This document shows, piece after piece, positions 26,227 to 35,786 of a stretch of DNA of 64,000 bases. The stretch spans positions 6,047,001-6,111,000 of the forward strand of contig NZ_JAZHRR010000001.1 in NCBI RefSeq assembly GCF_036924515.1. Reading direction: 5' to 3'. The stretch's first letter is position 1. Every line of letters starts with the position of its first letter. The stretch is from Bradyrhizobium sp. AZCC 1610 (GTDB lineage Bacteria > Pseudomonadota > Alphaproteobacteria > Rhizobiales > Xanthobacteraceae). Both the position numbers and the translations under genes were made by a program. The notes under the pieces are model-generated. The model saw nothing but the letters and a program-made list of their open reading frames with translations, was not told the origin of the DNA and did no database searches.

Positions 26227-26356
26227 GCCGCTCTCCCTTGTGCCTGCGTTGAAACATCCTCCCGCTGGGGCGAAATGGCAATCGTGCACTGCAACCGGGA
26301 TCAAGGCAGGCCCATTGCGATAGGCCGATCATGGTCGCCGCCATCTGAAGTCTGGC

Positions 26357-27550
26357 TCATGAAAGTATATCGAATTTCCGTTTCACTGCTTGAATTACCC
26401 TATCCGTATATGGAGCGGCAAATTTCATGGGCTGCATGGCAGCTCCGTTTTCGAAAGCCGGAATATAGAGATCTGGGCCATTCCGTATTGCGATAGATTT
26501 TCCCACAAGCAGGTCCGCCAAAGGATGGCGGCTATTGATGAAGTTCACCTCTTGAACGAATTTTCGTCTACGTTCTTTCACAACTCGTTCGTGGTTTATG
26601 ACGATGTCCTCACTCTCAATGAGACCGAGGAGTGTTCCTTCTACATAGTTTGTATCGAAGGATAGTTCGGGGCAATGATGAGCGACCCTGTCGATCATCA
26701 GCAACAGGCTGGTTGTCGCGAGAAATGTTGACTGGTAGCCTCCGCCGACGTCGCAATGAATTCCAGGCAACCAAATCTGCTCAAGCGCCTGACTTGCTCT
26801 GCAGCCTTCCCAAAGTAGCGGAGCAAAAGACCAGCGCCGCTCATCGATTGAAACAATATGGACTGCCTTCTTTACTACCTCATCAAGAAAGGGCTTGAGC
26901 CGATATTTTCTTCTTTCTGTGTCGGAAAACAAAGGCCCCGCCACAACGTCCCACAAGCCTAAGAACTCTACTTTTACATTGGAGTGTGTAGCCACGTTGC
27001 GCAGTTCAGAATAATTCAACCGTGGACTGTCTTGAACAAAGTCGATCCAAGCGTGCTCGATCAGAGACAAATAATCTGGCTTCAATAGCCCAGATCTGGA
27101 AATAAGCGCCGCAAGAATTCTGGCGGCGACTGCCCCTCGCGAGAACCCGAACAAGTAGATTTGGTCGCCTGGCGCGTAATTTGAGACCAAGTTAATGTAC
27201 GCTTGAAGTACGATTTCCCTTACACCCTCTCCTGTTAGGCCAGCAAATTCTCTGGAGCTTTCGTTGGCTGTTCCGACCCCCGCAGAATAGAGAAACATTT
27301 GCGATTTTCGATCACCAGAGAGCTGTTCGAAGTTGAGTGAAACGTTGAGGCGGTGAACGTTGCTTTGAAACATGTCTGCATATGCAGCTTGCCACGTTCC
27401 ATCGATACCTAAGATAATGTGCTTGCAGTTTTTATACGGCGGCATTCGACCGCCGCCGCCGCCGCGAAACCTATCGTGCCCATCCCTTTCCGGATCCCAT
27501 TCCTTTTGTGTCTCGTCAGGATTAGATCCACTGAATATGGCCGACATCAT
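26357..27550 (-). CDS. DUF2235 domain hydrolase, lower-GC island gene
   Basis: A 397-residue DUF2235 (Tle1-like) protein. It has HIILGIDGTWQA (nucleotide 27430 side, residues about 44-55), the GxSxG elbow LFGFSRGAVAARI near 137-149, WDVVAGP near 200 and LPGIHCDVGGGYQS near 266-279, which supply the Ser-Asp-His set. No membrane segment or signal peptide. A glycine/arginine run (GHDRFRGGGGGRMPP) precedes the domain. Codon use is visibly more AT-rich than in neighbours, suggesting acquisition by transfer. No T6SS genes are nearby, so an effector role is unsupported. Confidence 0.78.
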   Translation of the reverse strand: MMSAIFSGSNPDETQKEWDPERDGHDRFRGGGGGRMPPYKNCKHIILGIDGTWQAAYADMFQSNVHRLNVSLNFEQLSGDRKSQMFLYSAGVGTANESSREFAGLTGEGVREIVLQAYINLVSNYAPGDQIYLFGFSRGAVAARILAALISRSGLLKPDYLSLIEHAWIDFVQDSPRLNYSELRNVATHSNVKVEFLGLWDVVAGPLFSDTERRKYRLKPFLDEVVKKAVHIVSIDERRWSFAPLLWEGCRASQALEQIWLPGIHCDVGGGYQSTFLATTSLLLMIDRVAHHCPELSFDTNYVEGTLLGLIESEDIVINHERVVKERRRKFVQEVNFINSRHPLADLLVGKSIAIRNGPDLYIPAFENGAAMQPMKFAAPYTDRVIQAVKRKFDILS

Positions 27551-27813
27551 TAAAACTCAAAATTGTGAGATCAATTCAATGTTTGAGGCATACCACTTAA
27601 ACGCATGAGTTGTGATTATTACAACAGACGAAGCTGGATAGCTTGTGGATACGCGCTCCTGCATTCACCAGCATCAGCCTTCTGGCTTGACTAGCCCTCC
27701 CGCTGCGGTCGCACCTAGGGAACCGCCGCTATCGACGGTGAATGGTAGGCGTGCCGAAGCCGATCTCGTTGCCGCGCGTCGCAACTCCCTCGACACCCAT
27801 GAAGCCGCAGGGG

Positions 27814-29088
27814 CTACTGCCCCACCGCCCGCATCTCCTCACTCGGCTTCACATCCTGCGATCTGCTGTAGATCGCGACAGCAACGATCAGGACCAGCGT
27901 CAATGTGCCGAACAGGGCGCGGTAAGCCTCTTCCGTCCGCGCGCCGCTGGCCAGCGGTTCGAACGCGCCGATGATGATTCCGGACAGCGTCTGCATGCAG
28001 GCGACGCCGAGCATGACTGATGTGTTCATGGTCGAGATGCCGCGCCCGATCAGCCGATCGGGGAAGATGCCGCGGCCGTGCGTCATCACCATCGTGCTGG
28101 AGGCACTGAAGAAGCCCATGGCGATGATGACGGTGACCGGCAGCCAGGCCGGCGGGTGAGAAAACAGCGCCAGGACCGCGAGCAGAACAATGATCACCAG
28201 CGTGCCGCCGATCGCGATACCCTTGCGGGTGTCGAGCCGGCGGTCGAGCGGGCCGAAGGCGAGCATGCCGGCCTGGTAGGCGATCACGGCGCTGAGCAGG
28301 ACGTTGCCGGCCGCGATCGGGCTTAAGCCATGCACCTCGCGCAGGAATGCGCCGCCCCACAGGCCCTGCACGGTGAAGGTGCAGGCATAGTTGCAGAAGT
28401 TCAGCGCCAGGATCGGCTTCAGGCGCGGGTTGCGCAGCACCTCGACCAAACCCTTCAGCATCTCGCCGGGCGGCTCCACCTTGCGGCTCAGGAAGGGATG
28501 ACCGGGCGGCGCGTCGCGCACCACCAGCCAGATCGCGATAGTCGCCAGCGCCGTGAAGGCGACGACGGCGCCGAACACCGGGCGCCAGCCGACCGCCTCC
28601 GACGCCCAGGCGAGCGGCGTGGTGGCGGCGAGGTTGCCGAGCAGGCCGATCGACAACACCATGGCCGTCAGCGTCGAGAAGCGGTCCGGCGGAAACCAGC
28701 GGGAGATCACCACCATGCTGCCGATCAGCATCACGCCGCAGCCGGCGCCCATCAGCACCCGGCCGGTCAGCAGCACCGGCCAGCTCGGCGCCAGCGTGAA
28801 CAGGGCGCCGCCGAGGCTGGCTATGATGAGCATGCCGACCACGGTGTAGCGCGGCCCGAACCGATCGAAGAAGAAGCCGCAGGGAATCTGCATCGCGGCA
28901 AAACCGAAGAAAAACGCGCCGGTCAGCGCCCCCAGGGCTTCCGGCCCGATGGCCAGATCGCGCATCAGGTCGAGACCGATGGTGACGTTGGAGGCGCGGA
29001 AAAAATGGCTGGCGACATAGGCGGTGGCCAATGTCGCGACGATGATCAGGCCCCGGCGGTAGGGCAAAGGCCGCTCGGCGGACTGCAT
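27814..29088 (-). CDS. MFS transporter
   Basis: A 424-residue major facilitator with twelve predicted helices. The family loop-2 motif appears as GFFFDRFGPRYT (about 71-82), and the second-half equivalent as GPLDRRLDTRKG. The N-terminal half contains SHFFRASNVTIGLDLMRDLAIGPEALG, resembling nitrate/nitrite or organic-acid group permeases. The substrate cannot be named. It stands alone, reading away from the DUF808 gene. Confidence 0.88.
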   Translation of the reverse strand: MQSAERPLPYRRGLIIVATLATAYVASHFFRASNVTIGLDLMRDLAIGPEALGALTGAFFFGFAAMQIPCGFFFDRFGPRYTVVGMLIIASLGGALFTLAPSWPVLLTGRVLMGAGCGVMLIGSMVVISRWFPPDRFSTLTAMVLSIGLLGNLAATTPLAWASEAVGWRPVFGAVVAFTALATIAIWLVVRDAPPGHPFLSRKVEPPGEMLKGLVEVLRNPRLKPILALNFCNYACTFTVQGLWGGAFLREVHGLSPIAAGNVLLSAVIAYQAGMLAFGPLDRRLDTRKGIAIGGTLVIIVLLAVLALFSHPPAWLPVTVIIAMGFFSASSTMVMTHGRGIFPDRLIGRGISTMNTSVMLGVACMQTLSGIIIGAFEPLASGARTEEAYRALFGTLTLVLIVAVAIYSRSQDVKPSEEMRAVGQ

Positions 29089-29790
29089 CGGTTAAAGGGC
29101 CGTTTCCCGTTTGTTTTCTTGTTGCCGCAGCGAGCCTATGCGGGCGTGGAGCGCAGTTCAACAAGCAATCCCGCCCGTCCCGTCTTCCGCAATGCCGGCG
29201 TCACGCCGCCAAGCGTCAGCACCATCAGCGCGCACATGGCTCTTGCGCACAAAAAATCCGGCGCGCAGGTGGGGCGCGCCGGATAGTCCGACCAGCGTTC
29301 GAGGCTGGTGGCCCGAGCCAGGGGGAGGTGCCTGGCCGCGAACTCGGTAACGCCGGCAATCGCCAATGTCGGCGGTGAATCACCAGAGTTAATGATAACG
29401 CCGGCGTCGCGATCCGGAGGTGAACTGGTTCACATGGCACGCTCAATCAGAAATCATTTCGCGAGCTCACTTGATCGTCGCGCGCGAACGGAAATTGCGG
29501 CGACCGAGGTGACGAGGCAGGCGGCGCCGACGACCGGGAGGAGAGATCGACGATGCGCAGGCAATTCGTAATGTACATCCTGCCTCGACGTGACGATGTT
29601 AGGATCCGCGCGCGCCATGCTCAATTGTACCGAGGTAAGTGGACGACACCGAAACGGATGGGCCGGCTATACGAAGGTTTGTGAGCCCGGCTTTGCGCAG
29701 CGGAACCGGGTACGTTCGATACGGAACAGACGTGGAGGAAACTCGCTCGCAAGCGCAGAGAGGCACAGTAGCGGGAAAACAAGCGGCCCT
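29089..29790. other. 702-base stretch without a credible gene
   Basis: Short frames on both strands (up to about 87 codons) lack ribosome sites and family features. The one clear signal is a minus-strand terminator at 29251-29284 that ends no recognisable gene, which leaves room for an untranslated RNA or a lost gene between about 29290 and 29790. Confidence 0.5.
29251..29284 (-). terminator. Orphan rho-independent terminator, minus strand
   Basis: An 11-bp perfect stem (ATCCGGCGCGC / GCGCGCCGGAT) with a seven-base loop is followed on the minus strand by six T. The stem is the same as that of the phyR terminator at 30903-30936. The nearest minus-strand gene upstream (DUF808) ends 507 bases away. 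Confidence 0.75.
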
Positions 29791-30789
29791 TCACTGAGCG
29801 GACGTACTCTGACGGCGGTGCAGAAAGCGCTTCAGCGATTTCCATGCAGGCGCGAAGATAAATCCGACGACCGGAATCGATGCGGCGCCGACCAGCAGGC
29901 CTATCACGCCGGATATGGCTGCCTCGACCGCCCATTCGAGGATCGCGGCAAGCGGCGGGATTGCGTGGGCCACAGCCTCGGCTGCGGACTTGACGACGTG
30001 GCCGATTGCCGGCGGACCGTAGACCTCGACGCCATGCAGAATAATGCCGCCGCCAACCCAGATCATGGCGGCAGTGCCGACCACGCCGAGAATCGTCAGA
30101 AGCACCGGCATGCCGCGAACGATGCCGCGTCCAAGCGCGCGGCCCATGGCCGAGGCGCGATCGCTCCGCGCCAGCGCCACACCGACATCGTCGGCTTTCA
30201 CGATCAGGGCGACCACGCCATACACGGCGACGGTGATTCCGATTGCCACGACCGCCAGCACAAGCGCCTGCTTCCAGATGCTCCCTGCGGGGAGGGCCGC
30301 CAGCGTGATCGCCATGATCTCGGCCGAGAGGATGAAGTCGGTCTTGATCGCACTGGCGACCTTTTCATCCTCAACCGACTGCGCGTTCAATGCGACCGTG
30401 CCGAGCTGGGCTTCGTGCTGGTGCGCCTGATGGGGCATAACCGCTTCCAGCACCTTCTCCACCCCTTCGTAGCAAAGGTAGGCACCGCCCACCATCAGCA
30501 GCGGCGTAATCGTCCAGGGGAGGAAGTAGCTCAGCACCAAGGCAGCCGGCAGCAGGATCAACAGCTTGTTACGCAGCGATCCCGCGGCGATCTTCCCTAC
30601 AATGGAAAGTTCGCGCTTCGGCTCGAACCCGATCACGTAACCGGGCGTGACCGCGGTATCGTCGATGACGACACCTGCCGCCTTCGCGCCCGCTTTCGCA
30701 GCCTGGCTGGCCACATCATCGAGCGACGCTGCAGCTACCTTCGCGATACCGGCGACATCATCGAGAAGGCCGATCAGCCCGATACTCAT
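29791..30789 (-). CDS. DUF808 family membrane protein (YedI-like)
   Basis: A 332-residue inner-membrane protein with about eight hydrophobic helices. It begins IGLIGLLDDVAGIAKVAAASLDDVASQAAKAGAKAAGVVIDDTAV, the DUF808 opening, followed by GGAYLCYEGVEKVLE and IVKADDVG. Function is unknown in E. coli YedI and elsewhere. The ATG at 30789 fits the family start. The gene is co-oriented with phyR, but the phyR terminator at 30903 separates them. Confidence 0.88.
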   Translation of the reverse strand: MSIGLIGLLDDVAGIAKVAAASLDDVASQAAKAGAKAAGVVIDDTAVTPGYVIGFEPKRELSIVGKIAAGSLRNKLLILLPAALVLSYFLPWTITPLLMVGGAYLCYEGVEKVLEAVMPHQAHQHEAQLGTVALNAQSVEDEKVASAIKTDFILSAEIMAITLAALPAGSIWKQALVLAVVAIGITVAVYGVVALIVKADDVGVALARSDRASAMGRALGRGIVRGMPVLLTILGVVGTAAMIWVGGGIILHGVEVYGPPAIGHVVKSAAEAVAHAIPPLAAILEWAVEAAISGVIGLLVGAASIPVVGFIFAPAWKSLKRFLHRRQSTSAQ

Positions 30790-30902
30790 CGATTTCTATC
30801 GCCTTTCAATCAAAGGTGCGCCGCGGGCCTTTGCCGCGGCAAGTGACATTGGCGGGGGCGCCGCTTCCGGCACATGAGCCGCAAAGGTCATCAAATCTCA
30901 AC

Positions 30903-30936
30903 AAAAATCCGGCGCGCAGGGGGGAGCGCGCCGGAT
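30903..30936 (-). terminator. Rho-independent terminator after phyR
   Basis: On the minus strand ATCCGGCGCGC, an eight-base loop and GCGCGCCGGAT are followed by TTTTTG. It lies 30 bases past the phyR stop. Confidence 0.88.
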
Positions 30937-30965
30937 CATTCCAACTCTACGCTATGACGCTTCGA

Positions 30966-31778
30966 TCAGCCAGTGGCCGCCCGCGGTGCGCGGTTGCGCG
31001 AGTTGCGCTGGAAGAACAGCGCCTGGCTCGCGACCGCGGAGACCATCGCGGGCTGGAACGGCTTCGAGATCAGGAACGCGGGCTCGGGGCGTTCGCCGGT
31101 CAGGAAGCGCTCGGGATAGGCGGTGATGAACACCACCGGCACCTCGAACACCTTCAACAGCTCGTTGACCGCATCCAGGCCCGACGAACCGTCGGCGAGC
31201 TGGATGTCGGCGAGGATCAGGCCGGGCTTCTTGTTCTTGGCCAGCGCCACCGCATCGGCATGGGTGCGGGCGACGCCGATCACGTTGTGACCGAGGTTCT
31301 TCACCAGGCTCTCGAGATCCATCGCGATGAAGGTCTCGTCCTCGATGATCAAGACGTCGGTGGCGATTTCCGCCGCCATCTCGCGGCCGGCGGCATCCGT
31401 CAACGCGCGGGTTTCGGCGATGTCGGTATTGAGAATGAACGCCACCTCCTCCTCGGAGAAGCCTTCGAGCGAGAGCAGCAGGAATGCCTGCCGCGGCAGC
31501 GGCGTGATGTTCGACAACCTGCGCTCCGGTGGCAGCGCCAGCGTCGTGACATCAGGGTTGTCGTTGAGCGACACCGAATTCCAGATCTGGGTGAAAAGCT
31601 TGAACAGCCCGGCGCGCGGGCCGTGCCGTTCGTCCAGCAGCGAGCCATCCTGCAGCAGGGCTTCCAGCATGGCGGCCACATAGGCATCGCCCGAGGCCTG
31701 GTTTCCGGTCAGCGCACGGGCATAGCGCCGCAACAGCGGCAGATGTTCAGCAACGAGCTGTGATCGGGACATCCCCAT
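30966..31778 (-). CDS. phyR: General stress response regulator PhyR
   Basis: A 270-residue anti-anti-sigma response regulator. Residues 1-130 mimic an ECF sigma factor (sigma2- and sigma4-like), and residues about 140-265 form a receiver with the phosphoacceptor D191 (LADIQL), the acidic pair EDE near 146-148 and the conserved Lys in LISKPF. Phosphorylated PhyR captures NepR and frees EcfG. It diverges from nepR-ecfG across about 300 bases, the classic arrangement. A start at the third codon (MSRSQ) is also possible. Confidence 0.96.
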   Translation of the reverse strand: MGMSRSQLVAEHLPLLRRYARALTGNQASGDAYVAAMLEALLQDGSLLDERHGPRAGLFKLFTQIWNSVSLNDNPDVTTLALPPERRLSNITPLPRQAFLLLSLEGFSEEEVAFILNTDIAETRALTDAAGREMAAEIATDVLIIEDETFIAMDLESLVKNLGHNVIGVARTHADAVALAKNKKPGLILADIQLADGSSGLDAVNELLKVFEVPVVFITAYPERFLTGERPEPAFLISKPFQPAMVSAVASQALFFQRNSRNRAPRAATG

Positions 31779-31957
31779 TTCATCCTTATCTTAGGCCGTA
31801 TCCTTGGCCGTACTTACTTAGGGTCTCAGCCGGGCGGGCGTAACCTTAAAGCGCCGCGTCGGCGCCATTTTAGTTTCGGCGGGGGGACCCCGGTTCCCCT
31901 GTCAACCCCGACTACTCGCGGGGGACAAAAAAGTTCCAGAAAAAGTTCCCAGATTTC

Positions 31958-31982
31958 GGAACCATCCGCACATATTCGCATT
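31958..31982 (+). promoter_or_regulatory. Possible EcfG-type promoter of nepR-ecfG (imperfect)
   Basis: GGAAC (31958-31962), 16 bases, then CATT (31979-31982) instead of CGTT. Autoregulation of nepR-ecfG by EcfG is known in relatives, so a weaker site here is plausible. No matching box is visible on the phyR side. Confidence 0.4.
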
Positions 31983-32077
31983 AGCCTTTGACCTATAACG
32001 CGGCGGCCTAGGCCCAATTTCGAGGTAACCTCTTGAAACCACAGAGACTTAACTCTCGGGGAAGCGTGGATCAGACC

Positions 32078-32275
32078 ATGAAGGAAGTAAAAAAGCAGGG
32101 CGGGCTCAATGCCGAGATTCAATCCAGGATCGGGCACCAGCTCCGCGCCATGTACGACGACGTGGTCCGACAAGGCGTGCCGGACCGCTTTGCAGAGCTG
32201 ATCCGGAAGCTCGACGGGCCCGAAGCGGCGGCGGCCCAGATCGACGAAACAGCAAAAACTGACGGGAGGGACTAA
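32078..32275 (+). CDS. nepR: Anti-sigma factor NepR
   Basis: A short helical protein that sequesters EcfG until phospho-PhyR displaces it. From ATG 32078 it has 65 residues; the family core is GGLNAEIQSRIGHQLRAMYDDVVRQGVPDRFAELIRKL. Starts at GTG 32066 or TTG 32033 (which has a GAGG leader) would add 4 or 15 residues. Its stop overlaps the ecfG ATG (TAATG at 32273-32277), so the anti-sigma and sigma factor are translationally coupled. Confidence 0.92.
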   Translation: MKEVKKQGGLNAEIQSRIGHQLRAMYDDVVRQGVPDRFAELIRKLDGPEAAAAQIDETAKTDGRD

Positions 32276-32823
32276 TGCCTCTCACCGACTCTCTTCGCGA
32301 CGACATTTTGGCGTCGGTACCCAGCCTGCGCGCGTTCGCGATCTCGCTGTCAGGCAATGGCGACCGTGCGGACGATCTGGTTCAGGAAACGTTGCTGCGC
32401 GCCATTGCCAACATCGACTCGTTCCAGCCCGGCTCGAACCTGCCGGCGTGGCTGTTCACCATCCTGCGCAACCTGTTTCGCTCCGACTACCGGAAGCGGC
32501 GGCGCGAGGTGGAGGACGCCGAGGGCAATTACGCGAAAACTCTGAAGACCCAGCCGGCGCAAAATGCGCATCTGGAGTTCGAGGAGTTTCGCAACGCGCT
32601 TGACAAGCTGCCGCAGGACCAGCGCGAAGCGTTGATTCTTGTCGGCGCCTCCGGCTTCTCCTACGAGGATGCCGCCGCCATCTGCGGCTGCGCAGTCGGC
32701 ACCATCAAGAGCCGCGTCAACCGCGCACGCTCGAAACTGTCGGCGCTGCTCTATGTCGATGGCGCCGAGGATTTCGGACCCGACGAGACCGTGCGCGCGG
32801 TGATCGGCGGCAATGGCGGGTGA
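32275..32823 (+). CDS. ecfG: General stress ECF sigma factor EcfG
   Basis: A 182-residue ECF15-type sigma factor. Sigma2 (about 10-78) contains DDLVQETLLRAIANIDSFQPGSNLPAWLFTILRNLFRSDYRKRRRE; sigma4 (about 105-165) contains LPQDQREALILVGASGFSYEDAAAICGCAVGTIKSRVNRARSKL. It directs RNA polymerase to GGAAC-N16/17-CGTT promoters; three such sites lie before envelope genes in this window. Held inactive by NepR and released by PhyR. Confidence 0.96.
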   Translation: MPLTDSLRDDILASVPSLRAFAISLSGNGDRADDLVQETLLRAIANIDSFQPGSNLPAWLFTILRNLFRSDYRKRRREVEDAEGNYAKTLKTQPAQNAHLEFEEFRNALDKLPQDQREALILVGASGFSYEDAAAICGCAVGTIKSRVNRARSKLSALLYVDGAEDFGPDETVRAVIGGNGG

Positions 32824-32845
32824 TGACGCCAGCGAAATGACATGG

Positions 32846-32876
32846 AAAAGGCGGCCCGAGCGGGCCGCCTTTTTGG
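32846..32876 (+). terminator. Rho-independent terminator after ecfG
   Basis: AAAAGGCGGCCCG, a three-base loop and CGGGCCGCCTTTTT, 22 bases past the ecfG stop. Confidence 0.92.
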
Positions 32877-32885
32877 TTCGTCGTT

Positions 32886-32967
32886 GTAGCCCGGGTGAAG
32901 CGCAGCGCAACCCGGGATTCCACGATATACACCGGCCCCGGATTTCGCTTCGCTTCATCCGGGCTAC
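32886..32967. repeat. REP-like palindromic repeat (GTAGCCCGG...CCGGGCTAC)
   Basis: GTAGCCCGGGTGAAGCGCAGCG pairs with CGCTTCGCTTCATCCGGGCTAC at the other end, with CAACCCGGGATT/CCCCGGATTTCG as the inner pair. A second copy is at 35688-35775. Such units are scattered in intergenic DNA of Bradyrhizobium and Rhodopseudomonas. Confidence 0.85.
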
Positions 32968-32990
32968 AGGGCTTAGCTTTCAGTGCAGCC

Positions 32991-34712
32991 CTACCGCACC
33001 GGCGCGGAAATCTGCTCGGTGCGATCGCGCTCGGTCATGTCAACGACGGTTTCCATCGGCGCGGTGAGTTCGTAGACGTAACTCACTTCGGTGAAATAGC
33101 GCTTCGCGGTGCCGCCCATCGCTTCCGGCGCGACGCGGTCGAGCAGGATGAGGCCGAAATCACTGTCTTCCCGCCGCGTCGCCGCGCTGGTGTTGAACTC
33201 TTCCCAGCGAAAATGAAAGACCGCATCCGGCTCCTCGCCGGTGACTTCCCAGTTGGCGACGATGTGCGGGTGCTTGCCGACCAGCGACAGGCCCTCGTCG
33301 GAATGCGACGCCAGTTCGAAGAACAACAGCGACAGCGACTGCGCGGCCCGCGCGCTGACGGAGATATCCGGACCGTTGACCACGATGCGGTCGGCGTGCG
33401 GAATCGCGCGCGATTCGAACAAGCCCCTGAGCTTGACGCCCTGCCACTGGCTTTCGCTGAGCAGCGTCACCACGTTCGACATCGCATGGATGCGGCCGAT
33501 CAGTAGCTCGCGCGACACGTCCATGTCGGAGCCGTGGCGCAGCGTGCGCGTCACGATCGACTGGATCACGGCGAGGATGTTCTTGACCCGGTGGTTGAGC
33601 TCGTCGATGACGGCGGTCAGCCGCCGCTCGAAACCGATCCGGACCTGGATCTCGCGGCTGAGCCGCAGATTGTTGTAGGCGACATAGCCGAACAGGCCGC
33701 AGACGATGCCGGTGAGCGCGAAGCCGATGGCCGCCACGACGATCGCCGTCTGCTGCGCGCGCTGTGCGGCGTTGTTCTTGGCATAGTAGCCGAGCGACCA
33801 GTCGCGACCGCCGAATGTCACCGTCCGCACCACCGACGGCAACGGATCGCCCTGCTTGACCTCGCGCAAGGAGATCACGCCCTGGTCGTTGGCGACATAT
33901 TCGTCGCTGGCGTCATTGGGGTCCTTCAGCACCACCGAAAACAGCGAGCGGTCGTCATTGGTCAGCATCAACGGCGCCAGCTCGTAGGAGAACGTGACGA
34001 AGCCCACGGGATCCGCCGTGCCATCCTTCAGAATGGCAGACGCAAGCACGAGGCCGATCGGCCCGTTCTGCCGCAATAGCGGAATCGGGTCCGACGCCAC
34101 CGGCTTGCCGGCGGCGGCTGCCTGCGCCAGCATCGGCCCGATCACCGAATGGCGATCGTAGGCGCGGCCCGGAAAGCCCAGCGTATCCGCGCTGCGCGGC
34201 TCGAGGTCCATCAGGACGTCGAGTGGCTTGTCGATCGTCTTGATGTCGAGCGGCCGGTCGTCGAAATCCCTGATCGTCGGGTTGGTGAAACCGGCGCCCT
34301 TCAGCTCTGCCTGCGCCGCGGCCCGATCGCCCGGCTTGAGGCGCGCGATCCAGTTCGCGATCACGAAATCGGTCTTGAACGCATAGATCGCCGACCGTAG
34401 CGGCTGCAGCATATTGGCCTTCACCGCCGACGGCGCGCGAAACAATCCGGATGCAACGCGGGCGAGCAGTTCGCGCTCAGTCAACCGGTCCTGCACCAGG
34501 CTGGCATGAACGTCGATGGCGCGGGACAGCGCGATGCCGTCGATCGCCAGCTCCTGTTCGTGAACGCGATAGGCCGCGAGACCGGAGAGCAGAACTCCGA
34601 TCAGCGCGATAAAGCCGATAATGAAGCCCAGCCGAACCACTCGCTTACTCAGGAATGACGTGTTGGCGAAGACGTATTGAAAGCATCTTTGAGTCTGCCG
34701 GGGCAGAAGCAC
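32991..34712 (-). CDS. CHASE-type sensor, HWE/HisKA_2 histidine kinase (general stress response kinase candidate)
   Basis: A 573-residue membrane sensor kinase. TM1 (about 27-47), a 270-residue periplasmic CHASE-like sensor, TM2 (about 325-347), then an HWE/HisKA_2 phosphoacceptor box with H374 in DELNHRVKNILAVIQSIVTRTLRH. Its place next to ecfG-phyR makes it the likely kinase for PhyR (PhyK-like). The ATP-binding part is unusual: where relatives have an ELATNAAKYGAL-type N-box, it reads FFELASHSDEGLSL, so the Mg-ATP-binding Asn is not evident. The DFGLILLDRV block may stand for the G-box. Confidence 0.85.
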   Translation of the reverse strand: MLLPRQTQRCFQYVFANTSFLSKRVVRLGFIIGFIALIGVLLSGLAAYRVHEQELAIDGIALSRAIDVHASLVQDRLTERELLARVASGLFRAPSAVKANMLQPLRSAIYAFKTDFVIANWIARLKPGDRAAAQAELKGAGFTNPTIRDFDDRPLDIKTIDKPLDVLMDLEPRSADTLGFPGRAYDRHSVIGPMLAQAAAAGKPVASDPIPLLRQNGPIGLVLASAILKDGTADPVGFVTFSYELAPLMLTNDDRSLFSVVLKDPNDASDEYVANDQGVISLREVKQGDPLPSVVRTVTFGGRDWSLGYYAKNNAAQRAQQTAIVVAAIGFALTGIVCGLFGYVAYNNLRLSREIQVRIGFERRLTAVIDELNHRVKNILAVIQSIVTRTLRHGSDMDVSRELLIGRIHAMSNVVTLLSESQWQGVKLRGLFESRAIPHADRIVVNGPDISVSARAAQSLSLLFFELASHSDEGLSLVGKHPHIVANWEVTGEEPDAVFHFRWEEFNTSAATRREDSDFGLILLDRVAPEAMGGTAKRYFTEVSYVYELTAPMETVVDMTERDRTEQISAPVR

Positions 34713-35015
34713 ATGGCAATAGCGCGAAGGCCAACCGCGGCGAATATGACGGAGCGTTCATCAGCACGCAACTGACAGGTTGGCAGCGAGGTAAACAACA
34801 CGGCCGCCGTTAACGCTGATTTGGCGGGGCCAGAGGTTGATAATCTGACAATGCCGATTTGGTTCCGGCGAGGACGGACAAATCAGGGGCTGCGGGCGGC
34901 GGACCGATTATTAATGTTAACGCGCCGCCCGTCCCGGCCGCTGGGCCTGACCGCTTGCCCGGCTGCTTGCTCGCCCCGCCTGGCCCGGCCGTTCATCTTG
35001 GCCGGTTGTCTTGAC
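34713..35015. other. 303-base intergenic stretch
   Basis: It holds the upstream region of the sensor kinase and the downstream flank of ureG. About 34950-35015 is a pyrimidine-rich run of CCGGCC/TTGCCCGG words. No gene, hairpin terminator or recognised promoter box is evident. Confidence 0.4.
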
Positions 35016-35654
<639 letters not shown>

Positions 35655-35687
35655 GTGCGATGCTCTTTCCGTTGCGCTTGCGCGATC

Positions 35688-35775
35688 GTAGCCCGGATGG
35701 AGCGCAGCGCAATCCGGGATCGGTTGATCCGAACGTGAGACGGCCCCGGATTACGCTTCGCTCCATCCGGGCTAC
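35688..35775. repeat. REP-like palindromic repeat between ureF and ureG
   Basis: GTAGCCCGGATGGAGCGCAGCG pairs with CGCTTCGCTCCATCCGGGCTAC. Same family as 32886-32967. It lies between two co-transcribed genes, so the hairpin may affect ureG mRNA level. Confidence 0.85.
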
Positions 35776-35786
35776 AGCCTGCTGCA

